Counted from the first letter of the stretch, positions 1 to 8,228 are shown. The stretch is DNA of 64,000 nt from an uncultured Pelagibacteraceae bacterium (GCA_902628635.1 CACONQ010000001.1:123837-187836); one strand, 5' to 3'. Translations and numbers: made by a program. Notes: generated by a model from the letters alone, not told the origin.

Positions 1-218
1 AATTCATAAAATTCAGCATAACCATGCCCTATTAAACTCTTATCTAAATTATCTTTATTCTTACTATATGGGTTTTTTACAGCTGACCCTTTATCAGTTT
101 CAAAGTGATTAAATAGTTCATTTAACGAATTCAAATTTAATTTTTTTAAATCTAAATCTATTTTTTTTTTTAATTTAAATATTAACTCTTTATAAAATTT
201 TAAAATTAATTTTTTCAT
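1..218 (-). CDS. Partial SAM-dependent methyltransferase-like protein (N-terminal part)
   Basis: An open frame starts with ATG at 218 and runs off the left edge, giving about 72 residues. After a lysine-rich start it carries FETDKGS followed by HGYAEFYE. I recognise this 'TDKGS...HxYxxxYE' pattern from the N-terminus of class I methyltransferases of the macrocin O-methyltransferase type and similar polysaccharide or sugar-modifying enzymes. The catalytic region lies outside the window, so the substrate cannot be given. The gene lies downstream of the thiolase on the same strand, across a weak hairpin terminator. The family call is an inference from one motif; that the frame is coding is well supported. 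Confidence 0.6.
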   Translation of the reverse strand, partial: MKKLILKFYKELIFKLKKKIDLDLKKLNLNSLNELFNHFETDKGSAVKNPYSKNKDNLDKSLIGHGYAEFYE

Positions 219-261
219 ATATAAATATTCATTATATACTGGTTAAATTAACAATTATGAC

Positions 262-290
262 AAAAAAATAAGCAAGACCTTGCTGCTTAA
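262..290 (-). terminator. Weak intrinsic terminator after the thiolase gene
   Basis: Read on the minus strand, AGCAA and TTGCT arms enclose a GGTC loop and are followed by TATTTTTTT. It lies 5 nt after the thiolase stop codon and 44 nt before the partial methyltransferase start. The stem is only five pairs, so termination strength is uncertain. Confidence 0.45.
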
Positions 291-295
291 AAAAA

Positions 296-1417
296 CTAGT
301 CTCTTTCTATGCACATAGCAATACCCATACCACCACCAATACACAAAGTTGCCAATCCTTTTTTTGAATTTCTTCTTTTCATTTCATGTAGCAAAGTAAC
401 TACAATTCTACAGCCAGATGCACCAATAGGATGTCCAAGTGCAATAGCTCCACCATTTACATTTACAATTTCTTCTGGAATTTTTAGTTCTTTAATAACT
501 GCTAAGCTTTGAGCTGCAAATGCTTCGTTCGATTCAACTAAATCTAAATCATTAATACTCCAATTAGCTAATTTAAGTGCTTTATTAGAGGAAGGAATTG
601 GTCCAGATCCCATTAGCGCTGGATCTACTCCGCATGATGCCCAAGATACAATTTTACCAAGTGGCTCTAAATTTCTTTTTTCAGACTCTTCTCTATTCAT
701 AATCAAGACTCCTGCTGCTCCATCGTTTATTCCTGATGAGTTACCTGGTGTCACCGTTCCATTATCTTTAAATACTGGTTTAAGTTTAGATATATCTTGT
801 AAACTAATGTTTAGTCTTGGATGTTCATCTTGGTAAGATTTATATTTTTCATCTTTAATGATTTCATCTTTAAATTTCTCTTGTTTAATAGAATTCTGTG
901 CTTTTTTTTGAGAGCTTAAAGAAAAATTATCTTGATCTTCTCGAGAAATATTCCATTTTTCTGCAACATTTTCTGCTGTCACCCCCATGTGATAATTATT
1001 AAAAGCATCTATTAAACCATCTTTAATCATCAACTCCTTATTTGAACAAGACATACTCTCTTGACCACCAGCAATTATAATCTTTGACTCTTTGAGTAAT
1101 ATTGATTGATAAGCTAATACTATTGCACGTAAACCAGATCCACAAACTTGATTGACTATATATGAAACTTTTTCATTAGGGATATTTGCACCGATTGCTG
1201 CTTGCCGAGCAGGGTTTTGTCCTACATTGCTTGTCAGAACTTGACCTAATATAACTTGATCAATTTTATCATGGTCAATAGCTGTTTGCTTTAATAAATC
1301 TTTAATTACTAATTTTCCTAAATCATGAGCTTGAACTTTGCTCCACATTCCATTGTATTTTCCAATTCCAGTCCTTGTAGCACATGTAATAACTACATCT
1401 TGGGAAGATTTCTGCAT
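296..1417 (-). CDS. Acetyl-CoA acetyltransferase (thiolase family)
   Basis: Thiolase: reversible Claisen condensation of two acetyl-CoA to acetoacetyl-CoA, or thiolysis in fatty acid breakdown. The nucleophile Cys sits in [11 protein letters not shown] near residue 92, NEAFAAQ and [14 protein letters not shown] lie near the C-terminus, and the second active-site Cys is in CIGGGMGIA. The protein is 373 residues against about 390 for the family. The shortening is in the loop between GGQESMS and YHMG, where about 15 residues present in typical PhaA/AtoB proteins are missing. I chose ATG at 1417; an upstream in-frame TTG at 1426 adds three residues. No partner beta-oxidation gene is adjacent, but a fadD-like gene lies about 5 kb away. 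The thiolase fold is certain; biosynthetic versus degradative role is not. Confidence 0.93.
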   Translation of the reverse strand: MQKSSQDVVITCATRTGIGKYNGMWSKVQAHDLGKLVIKDLLKQTAIDHDKIDQVILGQVLTSNVGQNPARQAAIGANIPNEKVSYIVNQVCGSGLRAIVLAYQSILLKESKIIIAGGQESMSCSNKELMIKDGLIDAFNNYHMGVTAENVAEKWNISREDQDNFSLSSQKKAQNSIKQEKFKDEIIKDEKYKSYQDEHPRLNISLQDISKLKPVFKDNGTVTPGNSSGINDGAAGVLIMNREESEKRNLEPLGKIVSWASCGVDPALMGSGPIPSSNKALKLANWSINDLDLVESNEAFAAQSLAVIKELKIPEEIVNVNGGAIALGHPIGASGCRIVVTLLHEMKRRNSKKGLATLCIGGGMGIAMCIERD

Positions 1418-1489
1418 AAGAAACAATTATTATTTGATTTAAAATTACATTAATAAATTATAAATATATAGTAAAAAAAATTTAAATAT

Positions 1490-1566
1490 GCGCCTGTAGC
1501 TCAACTGGATAGAGCGCTTGGCTACGGACCAGGAGGTTCTGGGTTCGACTCCTAGCAGGCGCACCA
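1490..1566 (+). tRNA. tRNA-Arg (anticodon ACG)
   Basis: Acceptor arm GCGCCTG (1490-1496) pairs with CAGGCGC (1556-1562), followed by A and an encoded CCA (1564-1566). The anticodon arm is CTTGG-CTACGGA-CCAGG, which places ACG at positions 34-36 and decodes CGN arginine codons after deamination of A34. The T arm contains GGTTCGACTCC. The cloverleaf is complete and there is no intron. Confidence 0.97.
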
Positions 1567-1581
1567 ATTATTAAGGAGATT

Positions 1582-1665
1582 ATGAAAGTATCTTTACAAA
1601 AATCCGTAGTTCTTTTCTTTTCAATTGTGTTTATAATATTAATTATTTTAACAATATTTCTATAA
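1582..1665 (+). CDS. 27-residue hydrophobic membrane peptide downstream of tRNA-Arg
   Basis: The frame starts with ATG at 1582, 15 nt after the tRNA CCA, and is preceded by a strong ribosome-binding site (AAGGAG at 1573-1578). The product begins MKVSLQKSVV and continues as one uninterrupted stretch of Leu, Ile, Val and Phe, so it looks like a single membrane span with a short positively charged N-terminus. It ends 8 nt before the thioesterase ATG. I do not recognise a family. The strong Shine-Dalgarno sequence is the main reason to believe it is translated. It could also be a leader that couples tRNA processing or thioesterase translation. Confidence 0.55.
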   Translation: MKVSLQKSVVLFFSIVFIILIILTIFL

Positions 1666-1673
1666 ATTTTATT

Positions 1674-2075
1674 ATGACTATAAAATTTGAACAACTAAGT
1701 TCTGCCTCAGGCTTTATGAAGCATAACGGAGGTCTTTTATTTAGAACAATTTCAGAAGATCAATACGAATTTAAAACAATCGTGACAGAAAATCATCTGA
1801 ATAGAGTAAAAATAACTCATGGAGGTTATATAGCTTCAATAATAGATGCAGGACTTGGGACTGCAGCTAGTAGATGTGCGGGCAATGTCCCATGTGTTAC
1901 AATATCTTTAGACATAAAATATATTGCACCATCAAAGGAAGGAGACGAAATTATTGGCTTTACAAAAATTTTAAAAAAAACTAAGACCATGGTTTTTCTT
2001 ACGTGTGATTTAAAATGTAATGATAAGATTATTGCTAATGCTTCGGGGGTTTGGAAAATTTATAAAAATAAATAG
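1674..2075 (+). CDS. PaaI-family hotdog-fold thioesterase
   Basis: A 133-residue single hotdog domain. The core signature is HGGYIASIIDAGLG around residues 49-62, which corresponds to the HGG...D active-site helix of the 4HBT/PaaI acyl-CoA thioesterases. The product would hydrolyse acyl- or aryl-CoA thioesters in the cytoplasm; the substrate is not visible. There is no clear Shine-Dalgarno sequence before ATG 1674, so translation may be coupled to the short membrane peptide ending 8 nt upstream. A hairpin with a T-run follows about 30 nt after the stop. The family is well supported and the specific function unknown. Confidence 0.88.
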   Translation: MTIKFEQLSSASGFMKHNGGLLFRTISEDQYEFKTIVTENHLNRVKITHGGYIASIIDAGLGTAASRCAGNVPCVTISLDIKYIAPSKEGDEIIGFTKILKKTKTMVFLTCDLKCNDKIIANASGVWKIYKNK

Positions 2076-2102
2076 AAATGAGAACTTTTAGATCAATGAT
2101 TC

Positions 2103-2125
2103 GGACTAGTTTTAGTCTATTTTTG
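2103..2125 (+). terminator. Probable intrinsic terminator after the thioesterase gene
   Basis: GACTA (2104-2108) and TAGTC (2113-2117) form a short stem with a GTTT loop, followed by TATTTTTG. It lies in the 106-nt gap before the helicase gene. The stem is short, so support is moderate. Confidence 0.5.
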
Positions 2126-2181
2126 TTCTATACACACAACAATATATAGTATTAAATTTTAATGAGACACAAATAGTAGAA

Positions 2182-4650
2182 ATGAAAAAAAACAAATTAG
2201 TTGCTGTTCTTGGTCCTACAAATACAGGAAAAACCTATCTTGCAATTGAAACTATGCTCTCATTCGAAACTGGGATGATTGGTTTTCCATTAAGATTGTT
2301 AGCTAGAGAGGTATATGACAAAGTAATTAAAAAAGTAGATCCTAGTAAAGTGGCTTTAATAACAGGTGAAGAGAAGATCATACCAATTAACGCAAAATAT
2401 TATTTATGCACAGTGGAGTCGATGCCAATCGATAAAAACTTGGAATTTGTCGGGATTGATGAAATTCAAATGTGTACTGATCATGAGAGAGGTCATATTT
2501 TTACTGATAGATTGTTAAATCTTAGAGGTGATAAAACAACTATGTTTATGGGATCATATTCCATGAAAAATATCATAAAAAAATTAGATGAGGATGTAGA
2601 ATTTATTGATAGAAAGAGACTTTCAAAATTAACTTTTTCAGGTCATAAAAAAATTTCAAGAATTGAGAGAAAGAGTGCAATTATTGCTTTTTCTGCTGAA
2701 GAGGTTTATGCAATCGCAGAGCTAATAAGAAGACAAAAGGGTGGAGCTGCTATTGTTATGGGATCTCTAAGCCCAAAGACGAGAAATTCGCAAGTTGAAC
2801 TTTATCAATCTGGAGATGTTGATTTTTTAGTTGCAACAGATGCAATAGGTATGGGTATTAATATGGATTTAGATAATGTTTATTTTTCTAATCTTAAAAA
2901 ATTTGATGGAAGAAAAATGAGAAGGTTAAACCTTGCGGAAATTGGCCAAATCGCTGGAAGAGCAGGACGGTACTTAAATGATGGATTGTTTGGAGTAACC
3001 GGCGATTGTGGAGAAATTAGTGCTGAGGAAGTTGAGCTACTTGAAAATCATAAGTTTAATGAAATTCATACATTATACTGGCGTAATCCAAATTTAAATT
3101 TCAAGAATGGTACCGAATTAATAAAGTCTTTGGATGAAAGACCAAATAAGAGTTGGTTAAAAAGAATTTATGAATGTGAAGACGAGAAGGTACTTAAAAC
3201 AATACTTAAAGATACTGAAAATCTTACAATGTTTAATGATGAAAATGAACTAAAGTTACTTTGGGAATGTTGCCAAATACCAGATTTTGCAAAAAAAAGT
3301 TATGGTAATCATTTAGAGGTTGTTGGAAAAGTTTTTAATTTTTTGAGAGAAAAACCAGGTAGAATTTCAAATCTTTACATGAAACAGCAACTTTCTCATC
3401 TAGATAAACTAGATGGCAATGTTGACTCAATATCTAACAGAATAGCAAATGTCAGAACTTGGTCATATATTTCAAATAAAATTAATTGGGTAGATAATCA
3501 AGATTACTGGATAGAGAGAACAAAAAATTTAGAAGATAAATTATCGGATAGATTGCATGAAGAGTTAACAAAAAGTTTTATAGATAAAAGAGCCAGTGTT
3601 TTGGCAAGAGGTTTAAAACAGGATATTTCTTTTGATACAAAAATATTAAGTGACGAAAAGGTAATGATTAATAATCAATACATTGGTCAATTGAAGGGAT
3701 TGAAGCTTGAATTAGATTATAAAATTGGGGCACTGGACACTGATATAAAATCATTAAAGAAAGCTGCAAGACAAAACGTTAGCCCAGAAATTTTAAAGAG
3801 AATAGATCAGATTATCAAGACTGAATTACTAGATTTAAGAAATGATTTTAAAATTTACTGGAATAATTCTCCTATAGCTAAACTATCTCAAGGTAGAGAT
3901 TATTTAAATCCTGAAATTAATTTAATCATAGATGATATGATAGAAAATGAAGATCAAATAAAACTACTTGAATACTTAAACTCCTGGATAAACAATAAAA
4001 TTAATCAAGAATTAAAAAATTTACTTGATCTAAAAAATATTAACGAAAAAAATTCTTCTATCAGAGCATTAGCATATCAAATTTATGAAAATAATGGTGT
4101 TGTAAAAAGAGATGATGTTAGAAATTTTTTAAAATTTTTAAAGCAAGATGAAAGAAAAATATTAAGAAAGTTAGGTGTAAAATTTGGAAGATACCATGTT
4201 TTTGTTCAAAACTTATTCAAACCTAACATTGTAACATTAAGAATTTTATTGTGGAAAAACTTTCACCAAAAAAATTTTGACCTAGATCCACCTAAATTTG
4301 GCTTGAATTTTTTTGAAAGCGACAAGAATATTGACAGAAACTTTATGTTAATTTGTGGATTTGAAAAATTTGATAAGTTTTTTGTTAGAATAGATATTTT
4401 AGAAAGACTTTTTTTAAAGATTATTGATAATGAAAAAGAAATAAAATTGGTTGCTGAAATGCTTAATCTCCTCGGATGTAGTAAAGAAAGTTTCGTTAAA
4501 TTAATCAGCAAAATGGGTTATAAAACCTTTGATAAGAATAATGAGACTTTTTTTAAATATTTACCTAAAAGGGGCAAAAATGCAAATGTACCTTCAAGAA
4601 AAAATAAAGATAATCCTTTTAGTATATTGAGTGAGATAAACTTTAAATGA
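2182..4650 (+). CDS. SUV3-like superfamily 2 RNA helicase
   Basis: ATP-dependent helicase related to the mitochondrial SUV3 / alphaproteobacterial 'helicase-related' family. Walker A GPTNTGKT lies at residues 11-18, followed by PLRLLAREVY (motif Ia area), the DEIQ box at 93-96 (motif II), a GSLSP segment, DAIGMGINMDL (motif V) and QIAGRAGRY (motif VI) near residues 255-264. The C-terminal two thirds is a long charged helical region ending in a basic tail. The 822-residue length fits bacterial members. SUV3 works with an RNA-degrading complex in mitochondria; a role in RNA turnover here is inferred. It overlaps the TerB-like gene by 4 nt and opens a run through ferredoxin and CarD. Confidence 0.9.
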   Translation: MKKNKLVAVLGPTNTGKTYLAIETMLSFETGMIGFPLRLLAREVYDKVIKKVDPSKVALITGEEKIIPINAKYYLCTVESMPIDKNLEFVGIDEIQMCTDHERGHIFTDRLLNLRGDKTTMFMGSYSMKNIIKKLDEDVEFIDRKRLSKLTFSGHKKISRIERKSAIIAFSAEEVYAIAELIRRQKGGAAIVMGSLSPKTRNSQVELYQSGDVDFLVATDAIGMGINMDLDNVYFSNLKKFDGRKMRRLNLAEIGQIAGRAGRYLNDGLFGVTGDCGEISAEEVELLENHKFNEIHTLYWRNPNLNFKNGTELIKSLDERPNKSWLKRIYECEDEKVLKTILKDTENLTMFNDENELKLLWECCQIPDFAKKSYGNHLEVVGKVFNFLREKPGRISNLYMKQQLSHLDKLDGNVDSISNRIANVRTWSYISNKINWVDNQDYWIERTKNLEDKLSDRLHEELTKSFIDKRASVLARGLKQDISFDTKILSDEKVMINNQYIGQLKGLKLELDYKIGALDTDIKSLKKAARQNVSPEILKRIDQIIKTELLDLRNDFKIYWNNSPIAKLSQGRDYLNPEINLIIDDMIENEDQIKLLEYLNSWINNKINQELKNLLDLKNINEKNSSIRALAYQIYENNGVVKRDDVRNFLKFLKQDERKILRKLGVKFGRYHVFVQNLFKPNIVTLRILLWKNFHQKNFDLDPPKFGLNFFESDKNIDRNFMLICGFEKFDKFFVRIDILERLFLKIIDNEKEIKLVAEMLNLLGCSKESFVKLISKMGYKTFDKNNETFFKYLPKRGKNANVPSRKNKDNPFSILSEINFK

Positions 4651-5072
4651 TGTTCGATTTTTTAAAAAAAAAAGAAAAAAAAGCTTCTAATGATGATAAC
4701 AAGTTTATCATGTCTGCAGCATTATTAATACACGCAGCAAAAATTGATCAAAATTTTACTGAAAAAGAAAAAACAATAATTAAGAAAACTTTATTGGAAA
4801 TAGGTGCAAAGGAACAAGAATTAGAAAATATATACAATGAAGCAGAGAAAATTGAAAATAATTCAAATCAAATTCTTGATTTTACAAGGGAGATCAAAAA
4901 TTTTGACGAGGAATTTAAGGTAAAAATTACTGAGTCTTTATGGAGTATTATATATTCTGATGGTTCATCTGATATGTATGAAGATAACTTTATGAGAAGA
5001 CTTACAGGTCTACTCTATTTAGATAAAAAAATAGTTGGAGATATCAAAGAGAGAACCAAAAATAAAAAATAA
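4647..5072 (+). CDS. TerB-like (tellurite resistance/DUF-type) helical protein
   Basis: A 141-residue soluble protein. After a short lysine-rich start (FLKKKEKK) it reads as a TerB-fold alpha-helical bundle: AALLIHAAKIDQNFTEKEKTI is the typical 'A..D...s..E' opening helix pair, and a second D-G-S-S-D...E segment sits near residue 110. TerB-like proteins bind divalent metal in some cases, but their cellular role is generally unclear. ATG at 4647 overlaps the helicase stop (ATGA); a second ATG at 4650 would shorten the protein by one residue. The neighbours suggest co-expression with fdxA and carD. No tellurite operon (terZACDEF) is present, so resistance should not be inferred. Confidence 0.82.
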   Translation: MMFDFLKKKEKKASNDDNKFIMSAALLIHAAKIDQNFTEKEKTIIKKTLLEIGAKEQELENIYNEAEKIENNSNQILDFTREIKNFDEEFKVKITESLWSIIYSDGSSDMYEDNFMRRLTGLLYLDKKIVGDIKERTKNKK

Positions 5073-5399
5073 ATGACATATTTAGTTAACGAGAAATGTA
5101 TAAAATGTAAATTAATGGACTGTGTTGACGTATGTCCGGTTGACTGTTTTTACGAGGGAAAAAATATGCTTGTAATTAAGCCTGATGAGTGTATAGATTG
5201 TGGCGTTTGCGAGCCAGAGTGTCCTGTCGATGCTATTGTTCCAGATACTGCTGAAGGAAGTGAGAAGTGGCTGGAAATGAATACTAAGTACTCGGAAATT
5301 TGGCCAAACATAAGTGAAAAAAAGGATCCACCGGCGGATCACAAAAAGTACGAGAATGAAGAAGATAAATTTAAAAAATATTTTAAAGAAAACCTTTAA
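5073..5399 (+). CDS. fdxA: Seven-iron ferredoxin (3Fe-4S / 4Fe-4S)
   Basis: A 108-residue ferredoxin of the Azotobacter FdI / FdxA type. The cysteine layout matches that family. C9, C17 and C50 fit the 3Fe-4S cluster, and C21, C40, C43 and C46 fit the 4Fe-4S cluster, with extra cysteines at 12 and 25. The motifs [17 protein letters not shown] and [16 protein letters not shown] are intact. It carries low-potential electrons in the cytoplasm; the partner is unknown. It starts directly after the TerB stop codon. Its last 44 nt are also read out of frame as the start of carD. In other alphaproteobacteria fdxA is also followed by a CarD gene, so the order is conserved. Confidence 0.95.
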   Translation: MTYLVNEKCIKCKLMDCVDVCPVDCFYEGKNMLVIKPDECIDCGVCEPECPVDAIVPDTAEGSEKWLEMNTKYSEIWPNISEKKDPPADHKKYENEEDKFKKYFKENL

Positions 5400-6198
5400 A
5401 AAAAAAGTAGTCAAAAAGAAATCAACTAAAGTTAAAAAAGTAAAAAAAGTTTTAGTTAAAAAAACTAAAAGTTCTGTAAAAGTTAAAAAATTAAAAAATC
5501 TCAAAAAAAAAAATATAGCTAAGATTAAAGAACCTGAGAAGAATGTAAGTTTAAGAATTTCAAAACAAAACGAGTTAAAACCAGAGATCAAAAAAATTAA
5601 AAAACAAGAAACAGAAAAAAAAGTATTCAAACCAAAAGATTATGTTGTTTACCCTAAGCATGGAGTTGGACAGATTTTATCAATTAGTGCTAAAACTATC
5701 GGTGGCATTGAGGTACAATGCTATGACATCAAATTTGAAAAGGATAAGGCTGTAGGGCTTTTACCAATAAACAAGCAATCATTTTTAAGACCGCTGTCTA
5801 CTATCAACCAGGTTAATAAATGTATATCTATTTTAAAAAGTAAGCCCAAAATAAAGAGATCTATGTGGAGTAGAAGAGCACAAGAGTATGAACAAAAGAT
5901 TACATCAGGTAAAATTTACGAATTAGCAGAGGTTGTAAGAGATTTGAATAAGGGTGATGATATTATGGTAGATCAATCATATAGTGAAAGACAACTTTTT
6001 GAAAAAGCTTATGAAAGAATGTCTTCTGAATTCCAAATCATATTAAATATTTCCTCAGAGGAAACGCAGAAAAAATTAAATAAAGCACTTAAAAGAAATT
6101 TAGAGAGTCAAACGCCGAAAATTGAAACTAAGCAAGCAGTTCCAGCTGAAAGTAATGATAGTGATGATGTTTCGGTGGTAGAGGAAGAACAAGAATAA
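5356..6198 (+). CDS. carD: CarD-family transcription regulator with long lysine-rich N-terminal extension
   Basis: The CarD/TRCF-like RNA polymerase-interacting domain starts near residue 91 with [18 protein letters not shown] helical DNA-binding part follows ([41 protein letters not shown]). CarD proteins bind the RNA polymerase beta subunit and stabilise open complexes, notably at rRNA promoters. Here about 90 residues of Lys-rich low-complexity sequence precede the domain, and an acidic Ser/Asp/Glu tail ends the protein. I chose ATG 5356 (280 residues), which overlaps fdxA by 44 nt in another frame. A GTG at 5314 would add 14 residues and sits just after an in-frame stop. No start codon exists after the fdxA stop, so some overlap is unavoidable. 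A strong terminator follows. Confidence 0.9.
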   Translation: MKKINLKNILKKTFKKKVVKKKSTKVKKVKKVLVKKTKSSVKVKKLKNLKKKNIAKIKEPEKNVSLRISKQNELKPEIKKIKKQETEKKVFKPKDYVVYPKHGVGQILSISAKTIGGIEVQCYDIKFEKDKAVGLLPINKQSFLRPLSTINQVNKCISILKSKPKIKRSMWSRRAQEYEQKITSGKIYELAEVVRDLNKGDDIMVDQSYSERQLFEKAYERMSSEFQIILNISSEETQKKLNKALKRNLESQTPKIETKQAVPAESNDSDDVSVVEEEQE

Positions 6199-6200
6199 AA

Positions 6201-6240
6201 AAAAACGCTTCTCACACAAAAGTTATGAGAAGCGTTTTTA
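6201..6240. terminator. Two-way intrinsic terminator between carD and the 22-residue peptide gene
   Basis: A 14-bp nearly A/T-flanked stem: AAAAACGCTTCTCA (6201-6214) pairs with TGAGAAGCGTTTTT (6226-6239) around an 11-nt loop. The T-run works for carD on the plus strand, and the A-run before the stem gives a T-run on the minus strand for the convergent small gene ending at 6251. Confidence 0.92.
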
Positions 6241-6250
6241 TATAAGAAAA

Positions 6251-6319
6251 CTATCTTCTTCTTCTTTTTTTAGCTTTCTTTTTAGCTTTTTTCTTAGCTT
6301 TTTTTCTTCTTTTAGCCAT
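6251..6319 (-). CDS. 22-residue Lys/Arg/Ala micro-protein
   Basis: The frame starts with ATG at 6319 and encodes MAKRRKK, then three AKKK-type repeats, and ends KKRRRR. Apart from Met and Ala, every residue is Lys or Arg. A strong ribosome-binding site (AAGGGAGC) lies 5-10 nt upstream of ATG. A TTGACA promoter box with 17-nt spacing lies further upstream, and a two-way terminator follows. This full set of expression signals argues for a real gene. The composition resembles histone-H1-like tails and small ribosomal or RNA-binding peptides; function is unknown. The neighbouring CarD also carries a lysine-rich extension, which may or may not be related. Confidence 0.7.
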   Translation of the reverse strand: MAKRRKKAKKKAKKKAKKRRRR

Positions 6320-6342
6320 CTTTAGCTCCCTTTTTTTGTTTT

Positions 6343-6360
6343 GCGAAACAATTGATTCGC
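6343..6360. repeat. 18-bp near-perfect palindrome in the leader of the micro-protein gene
   Basis: GCGAAACAATTGATTCGC reads the same on both strands except for one symmetric pair of positions. It lies between the predicted promoter (6372-6400) and the ribosome-binding site of the 22-residue gene. It could act as a 5' hairpin in that mRNA or as a protein-binding site. Confidence 0.6.
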
Positions 6361-6371
6361 TATTAACTTTA

Positions 6372-6400
6372 TTTTTATTTTTTTTATCTACATATGTCAA
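6372..6400 (-). promoter_or_regulatory. Candidate sigma-70-type promoter of the 22-residue gene
   Basis: On the minus strand TTGACA (6395-6400) is followed after exactly 17 nt by TAAAAA (6372-6377). The -35 is consensus and the -10 is weak. The start point would fall near 6365, placing the GCGAA...TTCGC hairpin at the 5' end of the mRNA. Confidence 0.45.
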
Positions 6401-6411
6401 ATATATAATGA

Positions 6412-6427
6412 ATTACAAATTTGTAAT
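6412..6427. repeat. 16-bp perfect palindrome ATTACAAATTTGTAAT
   Basis: A perfect inverted repeat just upstream of the candidate -35 box of the 22-residue gene, in the 199-nt gap between that gene and the end of the acyl-CoA ligase gene. It is a possible operator. The region is so A/T-rich that a chance palindrome cannot be excluded. The rest of the 6320-6518 gap is A/T runs plus a short hairpin (GTTTAT 6483-6488 with ATAAAC 6496-6501) that may end the ligase transcript. Confidence 0.4.
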
Positions 6428-6518
6428 TTAATTTGTAAAAAATTATTTTTAATTAATTTTTTATTTAGTTAAATAAATAAGAGTTTATGCGATTAATAAA
6501 CGGTTTTTAAATTAGAAT

Positions 6519-8222
6519 TTAATATAAATTTTCAAATTTTTTTTTGTACATGTTAACAATTTTATATCTTTTAAGTTTCAATGTTGGTGTTAACATTCCA
6601 TTTTCAATTGAAAATTTTTCATTAATAACAAAATATTTTTTAATTTTTTCTATTTTTGTTAAGTTTTTGTTTATTTTCTCTAATTCTTTTTCAAAATCTT
6701 TATCAAATGTGTGTTTTTTTTCTTCTGTTGGTACAATTAATGCAACTAAAAATGGTTTATTATCTCCATAAACAATAGCTTGATCTACAAAATCTGAATT
6801 TGTAATTTCTGTCTCAACTTTTGATGGAGAAATATTGTCACCACCAGGGGTGATTAAAATATCTTTTTTTCTGTCCGTTATGATTAAATAATCGTTTTCA
6901 AATTTTCCAATATCTCCTGTGTGTAACCAGCCATCTACCAAAATTTTTTTAGTTTCAATCTCATTGTTCCAATAACCCAACATTACATTTTCTCCTTTAA
7001 CTAAAATTTCACCATCTTCGGCTATTTTTACTTGATTTTCATTAAATGGCGGACCTACAGTTTCTACTCTTATGTCATTTAAAGGATTACAACTTACCAC
7101 TGGCGAGGTTTCGGTTAATCCATAACCTTGTAAAGTTGGTAAACCTATGGAATTTAAAAATAATCCTATATCCACATTTAAAGCACCTCCGCCAGAAACG
7201 AATGTTTTTAAAGATCCTCCAAATTGTTTCTTAATTTTTTTTCTAACTAAAACATCTAAAATTTTATTAAAAATATTGTCAATAAATCCAATTTTATTTT
7301 TTTTTATTTTTTTCAAACCTAAGTCTATTGTCTTTTTTATTAAAATTTTTTTGATACCTTTTGTTTTATTAAAATTTGAATTTATCTTTTGATATAGATT
7401 TTGATAGAATCGAGGCACTGCTGTCATTATGTGTGGTTTACATTCGTTCATATTTTTAATTAGCTTATCTATACTTTCTGCATAAAAAATTTGAGCACCT
7501 AGTGAAATTTGTACAAATTGAACTGTATGCTCATATGAATGCGAAAGAGGCAACCAAGTCAGAAAACGAGTTTTTTCTTGAATTAAAGTTGAGAGTAAAT
7601 TTAAAGCTCCCGAGCAATTACTTAATATTCCTCCATGGCTTAACATTACACCTTTGGGATTTCCTTGAGTACCTGATGTATAAATTATACAAGCTGGATC
7701 TTTCCTTAATAATTCACAACTTGGTAAACTATTAGAATCCAAATTAGATTTTTCTAAAATATCATCTAAGTATAAATAATCTTTATTATTAATTTCTTTG
7801 GATTTATCAAAACAGAAAATTTTTTTTATAAAATCCCTCTGACTAATAATTTTTCTTAATTTTTGGTATTGTTCATTATTTGAAAATAAAACTATGCTAG
7901 GCCTACAATCATCAATAATATATTCATAATCTTTTTCTATATATGTTGTGTACGCTGGCACAGTTATACCATTTGATAACATTATGGATAAGTCAGATAT
8001 AAACCACTCTGGCCTATTTTCTGAGATCAATAAGCACCTATCACCTTTTTTAATATATTTTGATATTTCTGAGGAAAGATTGATTATTGCATTTTTTGTT
8101 TGTTCCCAAGAATAAGTTTTTTCTAAATTTTTTAAACTTGTTAAGAGTATCTCGTCTTTTTTTTGAGATTTATATTTTTCAAAAAATAGTTCAACTAAAT
8201 TATTTGTGTTTTCTAATTCCAT
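6519..8222 (-). CDS. Long-chain fatty acid-CoA ligase (AMP-forming)
   Basis: A 567-residue member of the ANL adenylating superfamily. The P-loop-like motif IIYTSGTQGNPKGVMLSH lies near residue 182, GYGLTETSPVVS near residue 367, and the hinge region WLHTGDIGKFEND...ITDRKKDIL near residue 430. The order and the 'SHSYEH' segment match FadD/FAA-type long-chain ligases (TIGR/COG1022-like). It activates fatty acids to acyl-CoA with ATP. ATG 8222 begins the protein 7 nt before the convergent-side tRNA-Leu CCA end, so the gene follows tRNA-Leu on the same strand. There is no neighbouring beta-oxidation gene. Chain length cannot be read from sequence. Confidence 0.93.
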   Translation of the reverse strand: MELENTNNLVELFFEKYKSQKKDEILLTSLKNLEKTYSWEQTKNAIINLSSEISKYIKKGDRCLLISENRPEWFISDLSIMLSNGITVPAYTTYIEKDYEYIIDDCRPSIVLFSNNEQYQKLRKIISQRDFIKKIFCFDKSKEINNKDYLYLDDILEKSNLDSNSLPSCELLRKDPACIIYTSGTQGNPKGVMLSHGGILSNCSGALNLLSTLIQEKTRFLTWLPLSHSYEHTVQFVQISLGAQIFYAESIDKLIKNMNECKPHIMTAVPRFYQNLYQKINSNFNKTKGIKKILIKKTIDLGLKKIKKNKIGFIDNIFNKILDVLVRKKIKKQFGGSLKTFVSGGGALNVDIGLFLNSIGLPTLQGYGLTETSPVVSCNPLNDIRVETVGPPFNENQVKIAEDGEILVKGENVMLGYWNNEIETKKILVDGWLHTGDIGKFENDYLIITDRKKDILITPGGDNISPSKVETEITNSDFVDQAIVYGDNKPFLVALIVPTEEKKHTFDKDFEKELEKINKNLTKIEKIKKYFVINEKFSIENGMLTPTLKLKRYKIVNMYKKKFENLY

Positions 8223-8228
8223 TTAACT

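Noticed and set aside
1482..1694. 70-codon minus-strand frame over the tRNA-Arg region
   Set aside because: It is an antisense reading of the tRNA and the membrane peptide, with no ribosome-binding site; shadow frame.
4647..5072. Tellurite resistance function for the TerB-like protein
   Set aside because: No other ter genes are present; the TerB fold occurs in many proteins without a tellurite role.
5112..5630. 172-codon minus-strand frame opposite fdxA/carD
   Set aside because: Phe/Leu-rich translation is the antisense of a lysine-rich coding region; no family features.
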